A stretch of DNA of 64,000 nucleotides from Streptomyces sp. HmicA12 (GTDB lineage: Bacteria; Actinomycetota; Actinomycetes; Streptomycetales; Streptomycetaceae). Shown here piece by piece: positions 7,977-17,385 of the stretch. How positions within the stretch are numbered: position 1 is the first letter of the stretch; each line of letters begins with the position of its first letter. The position numbers and the translations under genes are program-made. The notes under the pieces were generated by a model that was given only the letters and a program-made list of their open reading frames with translations, did no database searches and was not told the origin of the DNA. The stretch covers positions 124,001 through 188,000 of the forward strand of contig NZ_KB891842.1 in the NCBI RefSeq assembly GCF_000373565.1. The letters run 5' to 3'.

Positions 7977-10934
7977 ATGCGTTCAGAGACGAAGATGCGT
8001 GCGCTGGGGAGACCGAGGTGGGCCGTGCTCGCGGCGGCCGCCGTCACGCTGGGGGCGGGAATGATCTCCGCGCCGCCCACCCATGCCGACGCGACCGACC
8101 CCGTCAACATCGTGGTCGACGGTGACGACATACGAGCCGACAACGTCAACGGCCTGACATACAAAGGCCTCGGCATTCTCAGCTGCAACAGTACGAGCAA
8201 CCTGTTGATGGACTACAAGGCCGAGCACCCCGAGCGGTACTGGCAGCTCATCCGGACCATGTTCGGCGGCCCGAACCCCCTCATCAATCACGTCAAGGTG
8301 GAGATGGGTTCGGACACCAACACCTCCACCGGTGCCGACCCGGCGACCATGCGGACGGCGAGCGAGATCGCGGACGCGTCCCGTTCCCCCGGTTTCCAGC
8401 TCGCCGCCGACGCCAAGACGGTCAATCCGCGGCTCAAGGTCTCCGTTCTGCGGTGGGAGATGCCCCAGTGGGTGCAGCAGGAATGGAACAAGGGGACCGG
8501 CACCGATGAGATGTACCGGTGGTACAAGGAGACCATTCTCGACGTGTACCAGAAGTACGGGTACATGGTCGACTATGTGAACCCCGACAAGAACGAGACA
8601 CGGTCGCCTGACGTGTCGTTCATCAAGTGGTACAAGAACGCCATCGTCAGCGACACGGATTTCTCGGACGCTCGCTACGGGATTCCCGCGCGGGAGCAGG
8701 AAAAGGTGGCGGCTGCCTACCATCGCATCAAGATCGTTGCCTCCGACGAGAACAACACCCTCAACATGGGGCCGAACATGCTCAGCGACGCCGATCTCTT
8801 CGGGATCGTCGACGCGACCGGCTACCACTACACGACCGAGGACCGGCGCGACGGTGCCGCCGACGCCGACACGTATCTGCCGTACACGAAGCTGGCGACC
8901 GGGGAGAACAAGTACGGGCAGGACAAGGAGGTCTGGTACAGCGAGGGGACCGGGTCGTTCGGGTTCACCGACTATCGCGTGAACAACACCGAGGGGCCGG
9001 GCGGGGCGAGTACGGGGATCGGTGGTGTGCAGAGTGCTCTGGACATCGCCAACCGTGTCGTCAAGAGCTATGCGAACTCCAAGCGCACGCATTATATTTT
9101 CCAGCCGGCCATCGGGTCGTTCTACGAGGGTGCTCAGTACAGTCACAAGGAACTCGTCAGCGCGCGCGACCCCTGGTCGGGATATCTGCATTACGACGCG
9201 GCGCTCTATGTGATGCAGCACTTCACCCAGTTCGCGAAGACCGGCTGGGAGAACGACACGAATACCGCGGGTATTTGGCGCACCGTTCCCGAGGCCAGTT
9301 ACAGCGGTGTGAGCGGCACCGAGAATCTCGACGGTTCCAACGGCGCTCCGAGTTACATGACGCTCGCGGATCCCGCCAAGAAGGACTTCTCGACCGTCGT
9401 CGTCAACGACAGTGATCAGCCGAAGACTTATCGGATCAAGGCCGAGGGGCTCAGCCTCGGTCGCGATACGACCATGGAGGCGTGGGAGACCCGCGCCGCC
9501 GACGCCGGGCAGCGGTACGACGCCGACTTCAAGCACCTCGCCGCGCAGTTCCGGCCCGACGGCGACGGCGTGTACACGTACACGGTGAAGCCGCGGTCCG
9601 TCACCACGCTGACGACGCTCGACAAGAGCAGTGACGCGGCCACGAAGCGGCGGCTGCCCGAGTCCGGTGAGCGCGCCGTCCTCGACACCGACCGGGGTGG
9701 CAAGCGGCGCGACACCCATGACACGTACCTGTACGCGGACGACTTCGGGTACGCGGAAGAGGGCAGGGTCCGGGTCGGGACGTCGTACCGGCCCTATCTC
9801 GCCTCGCGCGGCAACCAGCCCCGCTACATGGTCGACCAGACCGGCGCGTGGGAGGTCGGCGACGGCGTGCTGTACCAGTACATGGACCCCTCCATGAAGG
9901 ACACCGCCGCCTGGAACAAGAACACGCCCAACACCACGGTCGGCGACTTCCGTTGGGAGAACTACAAGGCGTCCGTCGACGTCTCGTTCCCGGACCCGGA
10001 CGGCGGTCTCGCCGCGCTCGGCGTGCGCCAGCAGAAGGGCATGGCGATCAGCGACGCCGCCTACAACCTGCGGATCGGACCGGACGGCGGCTGGACGTTC
10101 TACGAGTACGGCACCGCCCGCGCACAGGGCAAGGTCGCGGCCGCCGACCACTACCGGCTGGCCGTCGAGGCGAAGGGCGCGACCGTCACCGCCCTCGTCG
10201 ACGGCGAGTCCGTCGCCACGTACGAGGATCCGACCCCGGAGACGGCCGGGCGCGTCAAGCTGGGCAGCGACTTCCACAAGACGGGCTTCGACAACCTGAA
10301 GGTCGAGAAGGTCGCCGGGTACGCGCCGTACTCCACCGCACAGACGGACAACATGGACAGCGCGGTGACGTACGAGGGCACCTGGAGCAGGAAGGCGTCC
10401 AACGGCGACGCCATGGACTGGTACCGGTCGACGTCGACGAGCACGACGGCCGGCGCGTCCTTCACCGTCCCGTTCCGCGGCACGGGCCTCGATGTCATCG
10501 GCGGCAACGACGGCAGCGCCGTCGTCGATGTGTACGTGGACGGTGAACTCGTCGCCAAGGACGCGAAGACCGCCGTCTCCGACAAGCGGCTCGCCACGTA
10601 CGCGCTGCGCGGTCTGCCGGACGGCAAGCACGAGGCACGGTTCGTCCTGAAGTCCGGCAAACTCGTCCTCGACGCCTTCGACACCGCACCGGGTGACCGG
10701 GTCGGCGGCGTGGTCGACACGGCCCCGATCCGCAGCGCCCTGACCGAGGTCGGGACGCCGGACAAGGGCGACAGCACCGCCGAGTCCTGGCCCCTGTTCG
10801 CCCGCTCGCTCGCCGCCGCGCGGGCCGCCCTCGATGGGCAGAAGGGGCTGGACACCGAGGGTGTTCAGCAGGTCGCGGACCGGCTGCGGGCGGCGTACGG
10901 GCAGTTGGTGCGAGCGGACGCCGACGCGCGGTAG
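7977..10934 (+). CDS. Secreted glycoside hydrolase, GH59 (galactocerebrosidase)-like
   Basis: The 985-residue protein has a signal peptide ending near residue 39 (SAPPTHADA). The TIM barrel resembles GH59 beta-galactosidases: VKVEMGSDTNTSTGADP matches the galactocerebrosidase VEIGGDGQTTDGTEP region. NE at 206-207 and SEG with E323 are the likely acid/base and nucleophile. A beta-sandwich follows. A carbohydrate-binding-like module lies at about residues 780-900. A short helical tail ends the protein. The ATG at 7977 has a GAGGAA site 10 bases upstream. It probably releases beta-galactosyl residues outside the cell for the sugar importer at 13462. Family assignment is from recognised motifs, and the natural substrate is unknown. 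Confidence 0.78.
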   Translation: MRSETKMRALGRPRWAVLAAAAVTLGAGMISAPPTHADATDPVNIVVDGDDIRADNVNGLTYKGLGILSCNSTSNLLMDYKAEHPERYWQLIRTMFGGPNPLINHVKVEMGSDTNTSTGADPATMRTASEIADASRSPGFQLAADAKTVNPRLKVSVLRWEMPQWVQQEWNKGTGTDEMYRWYKETILDVYQKYGYMVDYVNPDKNETRSPDVSFIKWYKNAIVSDTDFSDARYGIPAREQEKVAAAYHRIKIVASDENNTLNMGPNMLSDADLFGIVDATGYHYTTEDRRDGAADADTYLPYTKLATGENKYGQDKEVWYSEGTGSFGFTDYRVNNTEGPGGASTGIGGVQSALDIANRVVKSYANSKRTHYIFQPAIGSFYEGAQYSHKELVSARDPWSGYLHYDAALYVMQHFTQFAKTGWENDTNTAGIWRTVPEASYSGVSGTENLDGSNGAPSYMTLADPAKKDFSTVVVNDSDQPKTYRIKAEGLSLGRDTTMEAWETRAADAGQRYDADFKHLAAQFRPDGDGVYTYTVKPRSVTTLTTLDKSSDAATKRRLPESGERAVLDTDRGGKRRDTHDTYLYADDFGYAEEGRVRVGTSYRPYLASRGNQPRYMVDQTGAWEVGDGVLYQYMDPSMKDTAAWNKNTPNTTVGDFRWENYKASVDVSFPDPDGGLAALGVRQQKGMAISDAAYNLRIGPDGGWTFYEYGTARAQGKVAAADHYRLAVEAKGATVTALVDGESVATYEDPTPETAGRVKLGSDFHKTGFDNLKVEKVAGYAPYSTAQTDNMDSAVTYEGTWSRKASNGDAMDWYRSTSTSTTAGASFTVPFRGTGLDVIGGNDGSAVVDVYVDGELVAKDAKTAVSDKRLATYALRGLPDGKHEARFVLKSGKLVLDAFDTAPGDRVGGVVDTAPIRSALTEVGTPDKGDSTAESWPLFARSLAAARAALDGQKGLDTEGVQQVADRLRAAYGQLVRADADAR

Positions 10935-10952
10935 GAGCGACGAGCACGAAGG

Positions 10953-10983
10953 GCGGCCCCGGAGGTCACACCGCCGGGGTCGC
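10953..10983. terminator. Bidirectional terminator between convergent genes
   Basis: The 10-bp arms GCGGCCCCGG (10953-10962) and CCGGGGTCGC (10974-10983), with one G-T pair, sit exactly between the two convergent stop codons at 10934 and 10984. Confidence 0.65.
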
Positions 10984-12150
10984 TCAGACCGCTTCGCGGC
11001 GCCGGGGCGCGGGTGCCGGCAGCGGCGGCGGCGCGGCCGGGAGCGACGACGAGCGGATCATCAACTCCGGCAGGATCAGAGCCCGTTGGGCGGGGCGACG
11101 ACTGCCCTCCAGGAGGCGCGCCACCATCATCTCCACGGCCGTACGGCCCACGAGCGCCTTCGGCGGCCGCACGGCCGTGATCGCCGGATCGGCGAGGTGC
11201 GCGACCTCGTCGTCGTAGCTGACGAGCGCCAGGTCGTCCGGGACGCGGATGCCCTGCTCGGTCAGGTACTGGACGATCGAGAGCGCGTCGGGATCGCTGT
11301 GCACGATGAGTGCGGTGATGCGGGAGCGGCGGCAGCCCTCGAGGATGTCGGCGATGATCCGGCGGTGCCCCGGCACGTCGAGGGCGACGCTCTCGCGTAT
11401 CAGGAAGTCGTCGGGCAGCCCGAGCTCGGCGCAGGCGCGATGCCAGCCCACGGCGAGATGGGCGGAGGTGGGGCTGCCCTTGGACAGCACGAGCCCGATG
11501 TTGCGGTGGCCGAGCGAGTGCAGATGCCGGACCGCCATCTCCAGGCCCGTCGCGTGGTCGCTGCGCACCCATTCGAGCTGGTGCGGCGTCGGCGTCCACT
11601 CGGGCGTCTGGCGCTCCACGAAGACCACCGGCACCGGCAGTTTGCCGATCCAGTCGATCATCTCGTGCATGCCGGGGCCCTCCAGGTTCGGGGCGAGCAG
11701 CAGCCCCTGGACCCGGCCCGACTCGGTCAGCCGGACGATCTGGCGCCGGTCCTCCGCCTGGTCGTAACTGGATCCCCGCAGCTGGACGTTGACCCCGTGC
11801 GCCGCCGCGGCGTTGCGGACGCCACTCACGATGTGCGGCCAGTAGAAGTCGAGCGAAGGAACGACCATCCCGATCGTGAACGCGGGCGTCGCCATGCGCC
11901 TCCTGCGCACCGGCTCCTGCTCCAGGGGCGAGGGAAGCGTCGCCCCGCCGTGCACACGGGTCAGCAGGCCGCGATCGGCCAGAGCCGCGATGTCGCGCCG
12001 GATCGTCAGCTCGCTGACCGACAGGTCCTGAGCGAGATCGCGAACGCGAACGGCGCCGTGCAGCCGCAGGTGATCCATCAGGCGTTCACGGCGTTGCAGG
12101 GCGAAGAGCGGGTCCCCTCCCGTCGGTCTGTCTTCTCCAGCGGATTCCAT
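10984..12150 (-). CDS. DeoR-type HTH fused to LacI-type sugar sensor (regulator)
   Basis: The 388-residue regulator has an N-terminal DeoR helix-turn-helix (residues about 20-75, with VRVRDLAQDLSVSELTIRRDI and the DeoR hallmark RVHGGA). It then carries a periplasmic-binding-protein sugar sensor of the LacI/GalR type (residues about 90-370) in place of the usual DeoR phosphosugar domain. It likely represses the surrounding glycan genes until a sugar is bound. The ATG at 12150 follows GGGAGGGG. It is divergent from the dehydrogenase and the ABC importer and ends against the GH59-like gene. The ligand is not predictable. Confidence 0.88.
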   Translation of the reverse strand: MESAGEDRPTGGDPLFALQRRERLMDHLRLHGAVRVRDLAQDLSVSELTIRRDIAALADRGLLTRVHGGATLPSPLEQEPVRRRRMATPAFTIGMVVPSLDFYWPHIVSGVRNAAAAHGVNVQLRGSSYDQAEDRRQIVRLTESGRVQGLLLAPNLEGPGMHEMIDWIGKLPVPVVFVERQTPEWTPTPHQLEWVRSDHATGLEMAVRHLHSLGHRNIGLVLSKGSPTSAHLAVGWHRACAELGLPDDFLIRESVALDVPGHRRIIADILEGCRRSRITALIVHSDPDALSIVQYLTEQGIRVPDDLALVSYDDEVAHLADPAITAVRPPKALVGRTAVEMMVARLLEGSRRPAQRALILPELMIRSSSLPAAPPPLPAPAPRRREAV

Positions 12151-12307
12151 GGCGCGTCCCCTCCCGGTCCCGCCCGGCCCTCGCCCCAGCGGGATGTTCG
12201 AATCTGTTCAGGTCGTTTCTTACGTGATCGAGCTCTGGTGGGTCTGTGTGGGCGACCACTATCTCTGACTCAGCGTCTTCTGGCTGGAACTCGCCGGAAA
12301 CACGAAT

Positions 12308-12332
12308 GGCACCCGCCGCGCCAGCGGGTGCC
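12308..12332 (+). promoter_or_regulatory. Hairpin in 5' UTR of the dehydrogenase gene
   Basis: A perfect 9-bp inverted repeat (GGCACCCGC at 12308-12316, complement at 12324-12332) lies just before the GAGGAG ribosome-binding site of the gene starting at 12357. It may act as an operator or as an RNA structure affecting initiation. Confidence 0.4.
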
Positions 12333-12356
12333 CGGAGGCAGAGGAGCCCGCACCGC

Positions 12357-13376
12357 ATGCAGACCAAGGCCCGAGCTCTGCTCGTGATGAGCAGGTCCAG
12401 CTTCGAGGCACACTTCGACCAGGACCGGCTGCGCCGCCTCGCCGACCTCGTGACCCTGGACGAGCCCTGCTGGACGGACGACCTCGACAGCGCCCGGTCC
12501 CGTGAACGCCTGGCCCGTGCCGAAGTGCTGCTCACGTCCTGGGGCGCACCCGCCCTCACCCCGCAGCGGCTCGCGGCGGCGCCCCGGCTGCGGGCGGTGC
12601 TGCACGGCGCCGGCAGTGTGCGCGACCTGATCGGCCAGGAGGTGTGGCGGCGCGGGATCCGCGTGACCAGCGCCGCCGACGCCAACGCCGTACCGGTGGC
12701 CGAATACACCCTCGCCGCGATCATCTTCGCCGGGAAGAAGGCCCCGTTCCTCGCCGCCGACGAGCAGCGTGCCTACGGCGGCTGGGGCTCGGTCACCGGC
12801 TACGGCGACCTGTCCAACTTCCGGCGGACCGTCGGCATCGTCGGCTTCTCGCGGATCGGGCGGCAGGTCGTCGAACTGCTCAAGGTGCTGCGCGGCACCA
12901 CCTGCCTGGTCGCCGACCCGTACGCGGACCCGGACGAGGTGGCCCGCGCCGGGGCGACGCTCGTACCGCTGGAGGAGATGCTGCCGCGCGTGCACGTGCT
13001 GTCCGTGCACGCCCCCGAGCTGGCCGAGACGCATCACCTCATCGGCGCCGAACAGCTGAAGCTGCTCCCCGACTTCGCCACGGTCATCAACACCGCGCGC
13101 GGCTCGCTCGTCGACCCCGACGCGCTGGCCGCCGAGTGCGCCGCCCGCCGGCTCTTCGCGATCCTCGACGTCACCGACCCCGAACCGCTGCCCGCCGACT
13201 CGCCGTTGCGCAGCGTCGCCCGCGTCATGATCACGCCGCACATCGCCGGATCCTTGGGCTCCGAGATCGGCCGGCTCACCGACCACGTCCTCGACGAACT
13301 CGCCCGCTGGGTCGCCCGCAAGCCGCTGCGGGCCGAGATCACCGCGGAGAGCTGGGCCCTGGGCCTCAGCGCCTGA
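12357..13376 (+). CDS. D-isomer-specific 2-hydroxyacid dehydrogenase family protein
   Basis: The 339-residue protein has the NAD-binding motif VGIVGFSRIGRQV and the catalytic triad context of the family: Arg in NTARGSLVD, Glu in DVTDPEPLP, and His in TPHIAGS. The family reduces 2-oxoacids or oxidises D-2-hydroxyacids in the cytoplasm. The start at 12357 is chosen over upstream codons because GAGGAG lies 10 bases before it and family homology begins soon after. It heads a rightward gene run that continues into the sugar importer, so it probably acts on an acidic sugar-derived intermediate. The substrate is unknown. Confidence 0.88.
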   Translation: MQTKARALLVMSRSSFEAHFDQDRLRRLADLVTLDEPCWTDDLDSARSRERLARAEVLLTSWGAPALTPQRLAAAPRLRAVLHGAGSVRDLIGQEVWRRGIRVTSAADANAVPVAEYTLAAIIFAGKKAPFLAADEQRAYGGWGSVTGYGDLSNFRRTVGIVGFSRIGRQVVELLKVLRGTTCLVADPYADPDEVARAGATLVPLEEMLPRVHVLSVHAPELAETHHLIGAEQLKLLPDFATVINTARGSLVDPDALAAECAARRLFAILDVTDPEPLPADSPLRSVARVMITPHIAGSLGSEIGRLTDHVLDELARWVARKPLRAEITAESWALGLSA

Positions 13377-13461
13377 AACCGCCCCGCCCGATCCCCCCAC
13401 ATCGCCTGTCACCTTCCGTCCTCAACCGCTCCGTCCGTGAGCTCAAAGGAGAGCCGCCGCC

Positions 13462-14730
13462 ATGAAGTTGAAGAAGAACCTCGCCCGCATCGCGCCGCTG
13501 GTCGTCGCGGCCACACTCACCGCCACCGCCTGCGACGCCAGCGGTACGGACAACTCCTCGTCGTCCGGCGGCAAGACCGTCGTGAAGGTCGCGCTGTGGA
13601 ACTACAAGACGACGCCCGAGTTCAAGGCGCTCTTCGACGGGTTCGAGGCCGCGAACCCCGACATCGACATACAGCCGGTCGACATCCTCGCCGACAGCTA
13701 CCCGGACAAGATCACCACGATGCTGGCGGGCGGTGACACCACCGACGTCCTGACGATGAAGAACGTCACCGACTACGCCCGCTACGGCACCCGCGGCCAG
13801 CTCCTGCCGCTGACCGACGAGGCGTCAAAGCTGGACAAGGCGTCGTACTCCGGTCTCAGCGACTACGACCTCGACGGCAAGTACTACGCGCTGCCGTACC
13901 GCTCGGACTTCTGGGTGCTCTTCTACAACAAGGCCATGGTCGGCAAGACCGACATGTCCAAGCTGACCTGGGACGACTACGCGAAGCTCGCCAAGAAGTT
14001 CACCAAGGGCTCCGGCGCCGACAAGGTCTACGGCACCTACCTGCACACCTGGCGCTCCGTCGTCCAGGCGATCTCCTCCGCGCAGACCGGCGGCGACCAG
14101 CTCGGCGGCGACTACGCGTTCTTCAAGGACCAGTACGAGATGGCCCTCGACCTGCAGAAGTCGAAGGCGACGCTGCCGTTCGCCACCGCCTCCAGCAACC
14201 AGATCACGTACGACTCCCAGCTGACCACCGGCAAGGCCGCGATGGTCCCGATGGGGTCGTGGTGGGCGGCGGCGCTGCTCGCCGAGGCGAAGCAGGGCAA
14301 GAACGACGTCAAGTGGGGCATGGCGCCGATGCCGCAGGTCAAGAACGACGGCAAGGCCGTCACCTTCGGTTCGCCGACCGCGTTCGCCGTCAACAAGAAG
14401 GCCCGCAACGCGGACGCCGCCAAGAAGTTCGTCACCTGGGCCTCGGGCCCCGACGGCGCCGCCGCCATCGCGAAGATCGGCGTCACGCCCGCCTACACCA
14501 GCGGAAAGATCCTCGACACCTTCTTCTCCGTCGACGGGATGCCGTCCGACGAGGTGTCCCGCAAGGCGATGCAGCCGGCCAAGGTGCAGCTGGAGATGCC
14601 GGTCAGCGACAAGTCCTCCGACATCGACCAGATCCTCAAGGAGGAACACGAGATGATCATGAGCGGCGAGAAGTCGGTCGACGCGGGCATCAAGGAGATG
14701 GACGACCGCGTGAAGGACGAAGTCCAGTGA
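13462..14730 (+). CDS. Extracellular sugar-binding lipoprotein of ABC importer
   Basis: The 422-residue CUT1-type solute-binding protein has a lipoprotein signal ending at Cys24 (TLTATAC), so it is anchored to the outer face of the membrane. The body shows a binding-protein type-1 pattern, including LWNYKTTPEFKALFDGFE near residue 45 and GSPTAFAVNKKARN late in the sequence. An AAGGAG site precedes the ATG. Its stop overlaps the next permease start (GTGA). It captures an oligosaccharide released by the secreted glycosidases. No ATPase gene is nearby, so a shared MsiK-type ATPase is expected. Confidence 0.92.
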   Translation: MKLKKNLARIAPLVVAATLTATACDASGTDNSSSSGGKTVVKVALWNYKTTPEFKALFDGFEAANPDIDIQPVDILADSYPDKITTMLAGGDTTDVLTMKNVTDYARYGTRGQLLPLTDEASKLDKASYSGLSDYDLDGKYYALPYRSDFWVLFYNKAMVGKTDMSKLTWDDYAKLAKKFTKGSGADKVYGTYLHTWRSVVQAISSAQTGGDQLGGDYAFFKDQYEMALDLQKSKATLPFATASSNQITYDSQLTTGKAAMVPMGSWWAAALLAEAKQGKNDVKWGMAPMPQVKNDGKAVTFGSPTAFAVNKKARNADAAKKFVTWASGPDGAAAIAKIGVTPAYTSGKILDTFFSVDGMPSDEVSRKAMQPAKVQLEMPVSDKSSDIDQILKEEHEMIMSGEKSVDAGIKEMDDRVKDEVQ

Positions 14731-15671
14731 GTGTCGCCGCCCCGCCCACCCAGCAGGACACGCCTGTCGGCGCTTCCGCGGCCCACCGGGCCGCCGTGAA
14801 GCGCCGGCGGCGCCGGACCACCCTCATCGGCTGGTCGTTCATCCTCCCCAACTTCCTGGGGTTCGCCGCCCTCACCCTCGTCCCCGTGATCGGCGCGCTC
14901 GCGATCTCCTTCACCGACTGGGACTCCTACTCCACCCCGAAGTGGGTGGGCCTGGCCAACTTCCAGCGGCTGTGGAACGACTCGAACTTCTGGGCCGCCC
15001 TGCAGAACACCTTCTACTACGCGGCCGGTCACATCCCGCTCACCCTCGTGGTCTCGCTCGGCCTCGCCGTGCTGCTCAACCAGAAGCTGCGCGGCGTGCG
15101 CGTCCTGCGGACCGCGTTCTTCTTCCCGTACATCACCTCGCTCGTCGCCGTCGCCGTGGTCTGGAACATGCTGCTGAGCCCCGAGGCGGGCCCGGTCAAC
15201 CAGTTCCTGTCGTTCCTCGGCGTCGACCACCCGCCGGGCTGGACCAGCTCCCAGGACTGGGCGATGCCCGCGCTGATCCTCGCGAGCGTCTGGCGGGACA
15301 TGGGCTACTACATGGTCCTGTTCCTCGCCGGACTGCAGACCGTCCCGGCCGAGCTGTACGAGGCGGCCCGCATGGACGGCGCGGGCCCCTGGCAGCGGTT
15401 CTGGCACGTCACCCTGCCGGGGCTGCGGCCCACCACCTTCTTCGTCACCGTCATGATCACGGTCTCCAGCTTCAAGGTCTTCGACCTGGTGCAGGTCATG
15501 ACCGAGGGCGGTCCCGGACGGTCCACCCTCGTCCTGTCCCAGCTGATCTTCCGTGAGGGCATCACGCAGGGCCGCTTCGGCTACGCCTCGGCGGTCTCCC
15601 TCGCGCTCTTCCTGATCTGTCTGGTGATCACCGTGATCCAGTTCCAGATGCAGCGAAGGAGCGAGCGATGA
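14727..15671 (+). CDS. Sugar ABC transporter permease (MalF-type)
   Basis: The 314-residue membrane protein has six predicted transmembrane segments. The binding-protein-dependent transport EAA loop is YEAARMDGAGPWQRFWHVTLPGL, split by residue: EAARMDG is the key signature. The GTG start overlaps the stop of the binding-protein gene by four bases, and the gene overlaps the second permease by ATGA. It forms the channel with the neighbouring permease. Confidence 0.92.
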   Translation: MSVAAPPTQQDTPVGASAAHRAAVKRRRRRTTLIGWSFILPNFLGFAALTLVPVIGALAISFTDWDSYSTPKWVGLANFQRLWNDSNFWAALQNTFYYAAGHIPLTLVVSLGLAVLLNQKLRGVRVLRTAFFFPYITSLVAVAVVWNMLLSPEAGPVNQFLSFLGVDHPPGWTSSQDWAMPALILASVWRDMGYYMVLFLAGLQTVPAELYEAARMDGAGPWQRFWHVTLPGLRPTTFFVTVMITVSSFKVFDLVQVMTEGGPGRSTLVLSQLIFREGITQGRFGYASAVSLALFLICLVITVIQFQMQRRSER

Positions 15672-16579
15672 ACACCACCGTGCTGCACAAGGACGCCGAG
15701 GCGGCCGCCGGCCCGGCTCCCGCCGACGCCCCGGCCCCGGACCGCAAGAGCGGCGGCGCGCGGGCGGTCGCCGCACGGATCGCCCTGTACGTCCTGCTCG
15801 CCGTGGTGGCGGTAGCGGTCCTGCTGCCGTTCCTCTGGATGCTGATCTCGTCGGTCAAGGACGACCGTGACGTGTTCACGGTGCCGATCCAGTGGATCCC
15901 CGACGAGTTCCGGTGGAGCAACTTCTCCAGCATCTGGACGCGGGTGCCGTTCGCCGCCTACCTCGGCAACTCGTTCTTCCTCAGCGTCGTGATCACGTTC
16001 CTCCAGGTCCTCACCGGCAGCTTCGCGGCGTACGGCTTCGCCAAGATGCGCTTCCCCGGCCGGGACCTGCTGTTCACCGGCTACATCGCGACGATCGCGG
16101 TGCCGTGGCAGGCGTACATGGTGCCGCAGTACGTGATCATGCAGAAGCTCGGCCTCGTGAACTCGTACACGTCACTGATCCTGCTGCAGGCCTTCGGCGC
16201 GTTCGGTGTCTTCCTGATGCGGCAGTTCTATCTGACGATCCCGGACGAGATCAGCGAGGCGGCTCGCCTCGACGGCCTCACCGAGTACGGCATCTGGGCA
16301 CGGATCGTGCTCCCGCTGTCCAAGCCGGCCCTCGCCAGCCTCGCGCTGCTGACGTTCGTGAACACGTGGAACGACTACATGGGCCCGTTCATCTACCTCA
16401 CGGACAACCGCCTGTGGACCGTGCAGTTGGGCCTGCGCGCCTTCATCGGCCAGTACGACGCCGAGTCGGCGATGATCATGACGGGCTCGGTGCTCTCCGT
16501 GGTCCCGGTCCTCGCGGTGTTCCTGCTCGGCCAGCGCTACTTCGTACGGGGCATCGCGACCACGGGTGTGAAGGGCTGA
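15668..16579 (+). CDS. Sugar ABC transporter permease (MalG-type)
   Basis: The 303-residue membrane protein has an N-terminal cytoplasmic stretch rich in Ala/Pro and then six transmembrane segments. The EAA loop EAARLDG lies in the last third. The C-terminal segment LGQRYFVRGIATTGVKG is a common ending in MalG-type permeases. It is translationally coupled to the first permease. Confidence 0.92.
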   Translation: MNTTVLHKDAEAAAGPAPADAPAPDRKSGGARAVAARIALYVLLAVVAVAVLLPFLWMLISSVKDDRDVFTVPIQWIPDEFRWSNFSSIWTRVPFAAYLGNSFFLSVVITFLQVLTGSFAAYGFAKMRFPGRDLLFTGYIATIAVPWQAYMVPQYVIMQKLGLVNSYTSLILLQAFGAFGVFLMRQFYLTIPDEISEAARLDGLTEYGIWARIVLPLSKPALASLALLTFVNTWNDYMGPFIYLTDNRLWTVQLGLRAFIGQYDAESAMIMTGSVLSVVPVLAVFLLGQRYFVRGIATTGVKG

Positions 16580-16583
16580 GGGG

Positions 16584-17372
16584 ATGGGATCGATGGAGGC
16601 ACGTCGGCGCCCGCGGCTCAACGTGGCCTACGGTTCATGGGAGTTGATCTGGTCGCACGTCCACCGCGTCCTGGTCGTCAATCTCGGGATGGCGGTGGCG
16701 AACCTGCCCCTGTTCGCCGCCCTGCAACTGACCCATCAGCCGTGGCGCCACCCGCTCCTGTTCGGGCTGCTGCTGATGGTGCTGCCCGGACCGTCGATCG
16801 CGGCCGCGTTCGCGTATCTCGGTTCGTCGTCCCTCGGCACGTCGTCGGAGGTCGCGGACGAGCAGGCGTCGGTACGACTGTTCGTCTCGGCCTGCCGGCG
16901 GCTGTTCCGGCGGGCCGTGCTGGTCTCGGCCCCCTTCGTGCTGCTCGTGATCGCGGCCGTCGCGGACGTCGTGACCCTGCGAACGTCCGCTCTGGGGGCG
17001 GCCGTTGTGCCGATGGCGGTGGTGGTCGCGGTGGTGGCGGTCGCCGCCTGGCCGGTCGCGCTCGCCCGGGTGGCCGGGGGAGGGCCGGTGGAGCGGCGGC
17101 TGTTCCTGCTGGCGCCGTACGCGGTGGTCCGGCACGGGCTGCTCGCCCTGATGAACCTGGTGCTGGGCGCCGTGGCGCTCCTCCTCGTCAACCAGGCGCC
17201 GCTGCTGGGGCTCGCGGTGCTTCCGGGATGCGCGCTGTTCGTGGTGTGGCGCAACTGCCAGGTGATGGCGACCATGGATGATCGCGCGCAGTCCGGCAGC
17301 AGCGTCGTACGAGAGGGGAGGCGCGATGTCGCCGACACCCTCGGGCCCGTCGCCGTACGCCCAACAGTCTAA
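16584..17372 (+). CDS. DUF624 (YesL-like) membrane protein
   Basis: The 262-residue protein has about five hydrophobic segments and the N-terminal DUF624 pattern (an early WELIWSHVHRVLVVNLG stretch). DUF624 genes occur with sugar ABC importers and polysaccharide-degradation genes, but their biochemical role is unknown. It starts four bases after the permease stop. An ATG at 16593 has better spacing from GAGGGG and may be the true start. A second DUF624 gene lies at 35631. Confidence 0.82.
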   Translation: MGSMEARRRPRLNVAYGSWELIWSHVHRVLVVNLGMAVANLPLFAALQLTHQPWRHPLLFGLLLMVLPGPSIAAAFAYLGSSSLGTSSEVADEQASVRLFVSACRRLFRRAVLVSAPFVLLVIAAVADVVTLRTSALGAAVVPMAVVVAVVAVAAWPVALARVAGGGPVERRLFLLAPYAVVRHGLLALMNLVLGAVALLLVNQAPLLGLAVLPGCALFVVWRNCQVMATMDDRAQSGSSVVREGRRDVADTLGPVAVRPTV

Positions 17373-17385
17373 GGAGGCAGCTGAG

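Noticed and set aside
12190..12210. TGTTCGAATCTGTTCAGGTC as a DeoR-type direct-repeat operator
   Set aside because: Only a five-base TGTTC core repeats at 10 bp spacing, which is too weak to claim against background.
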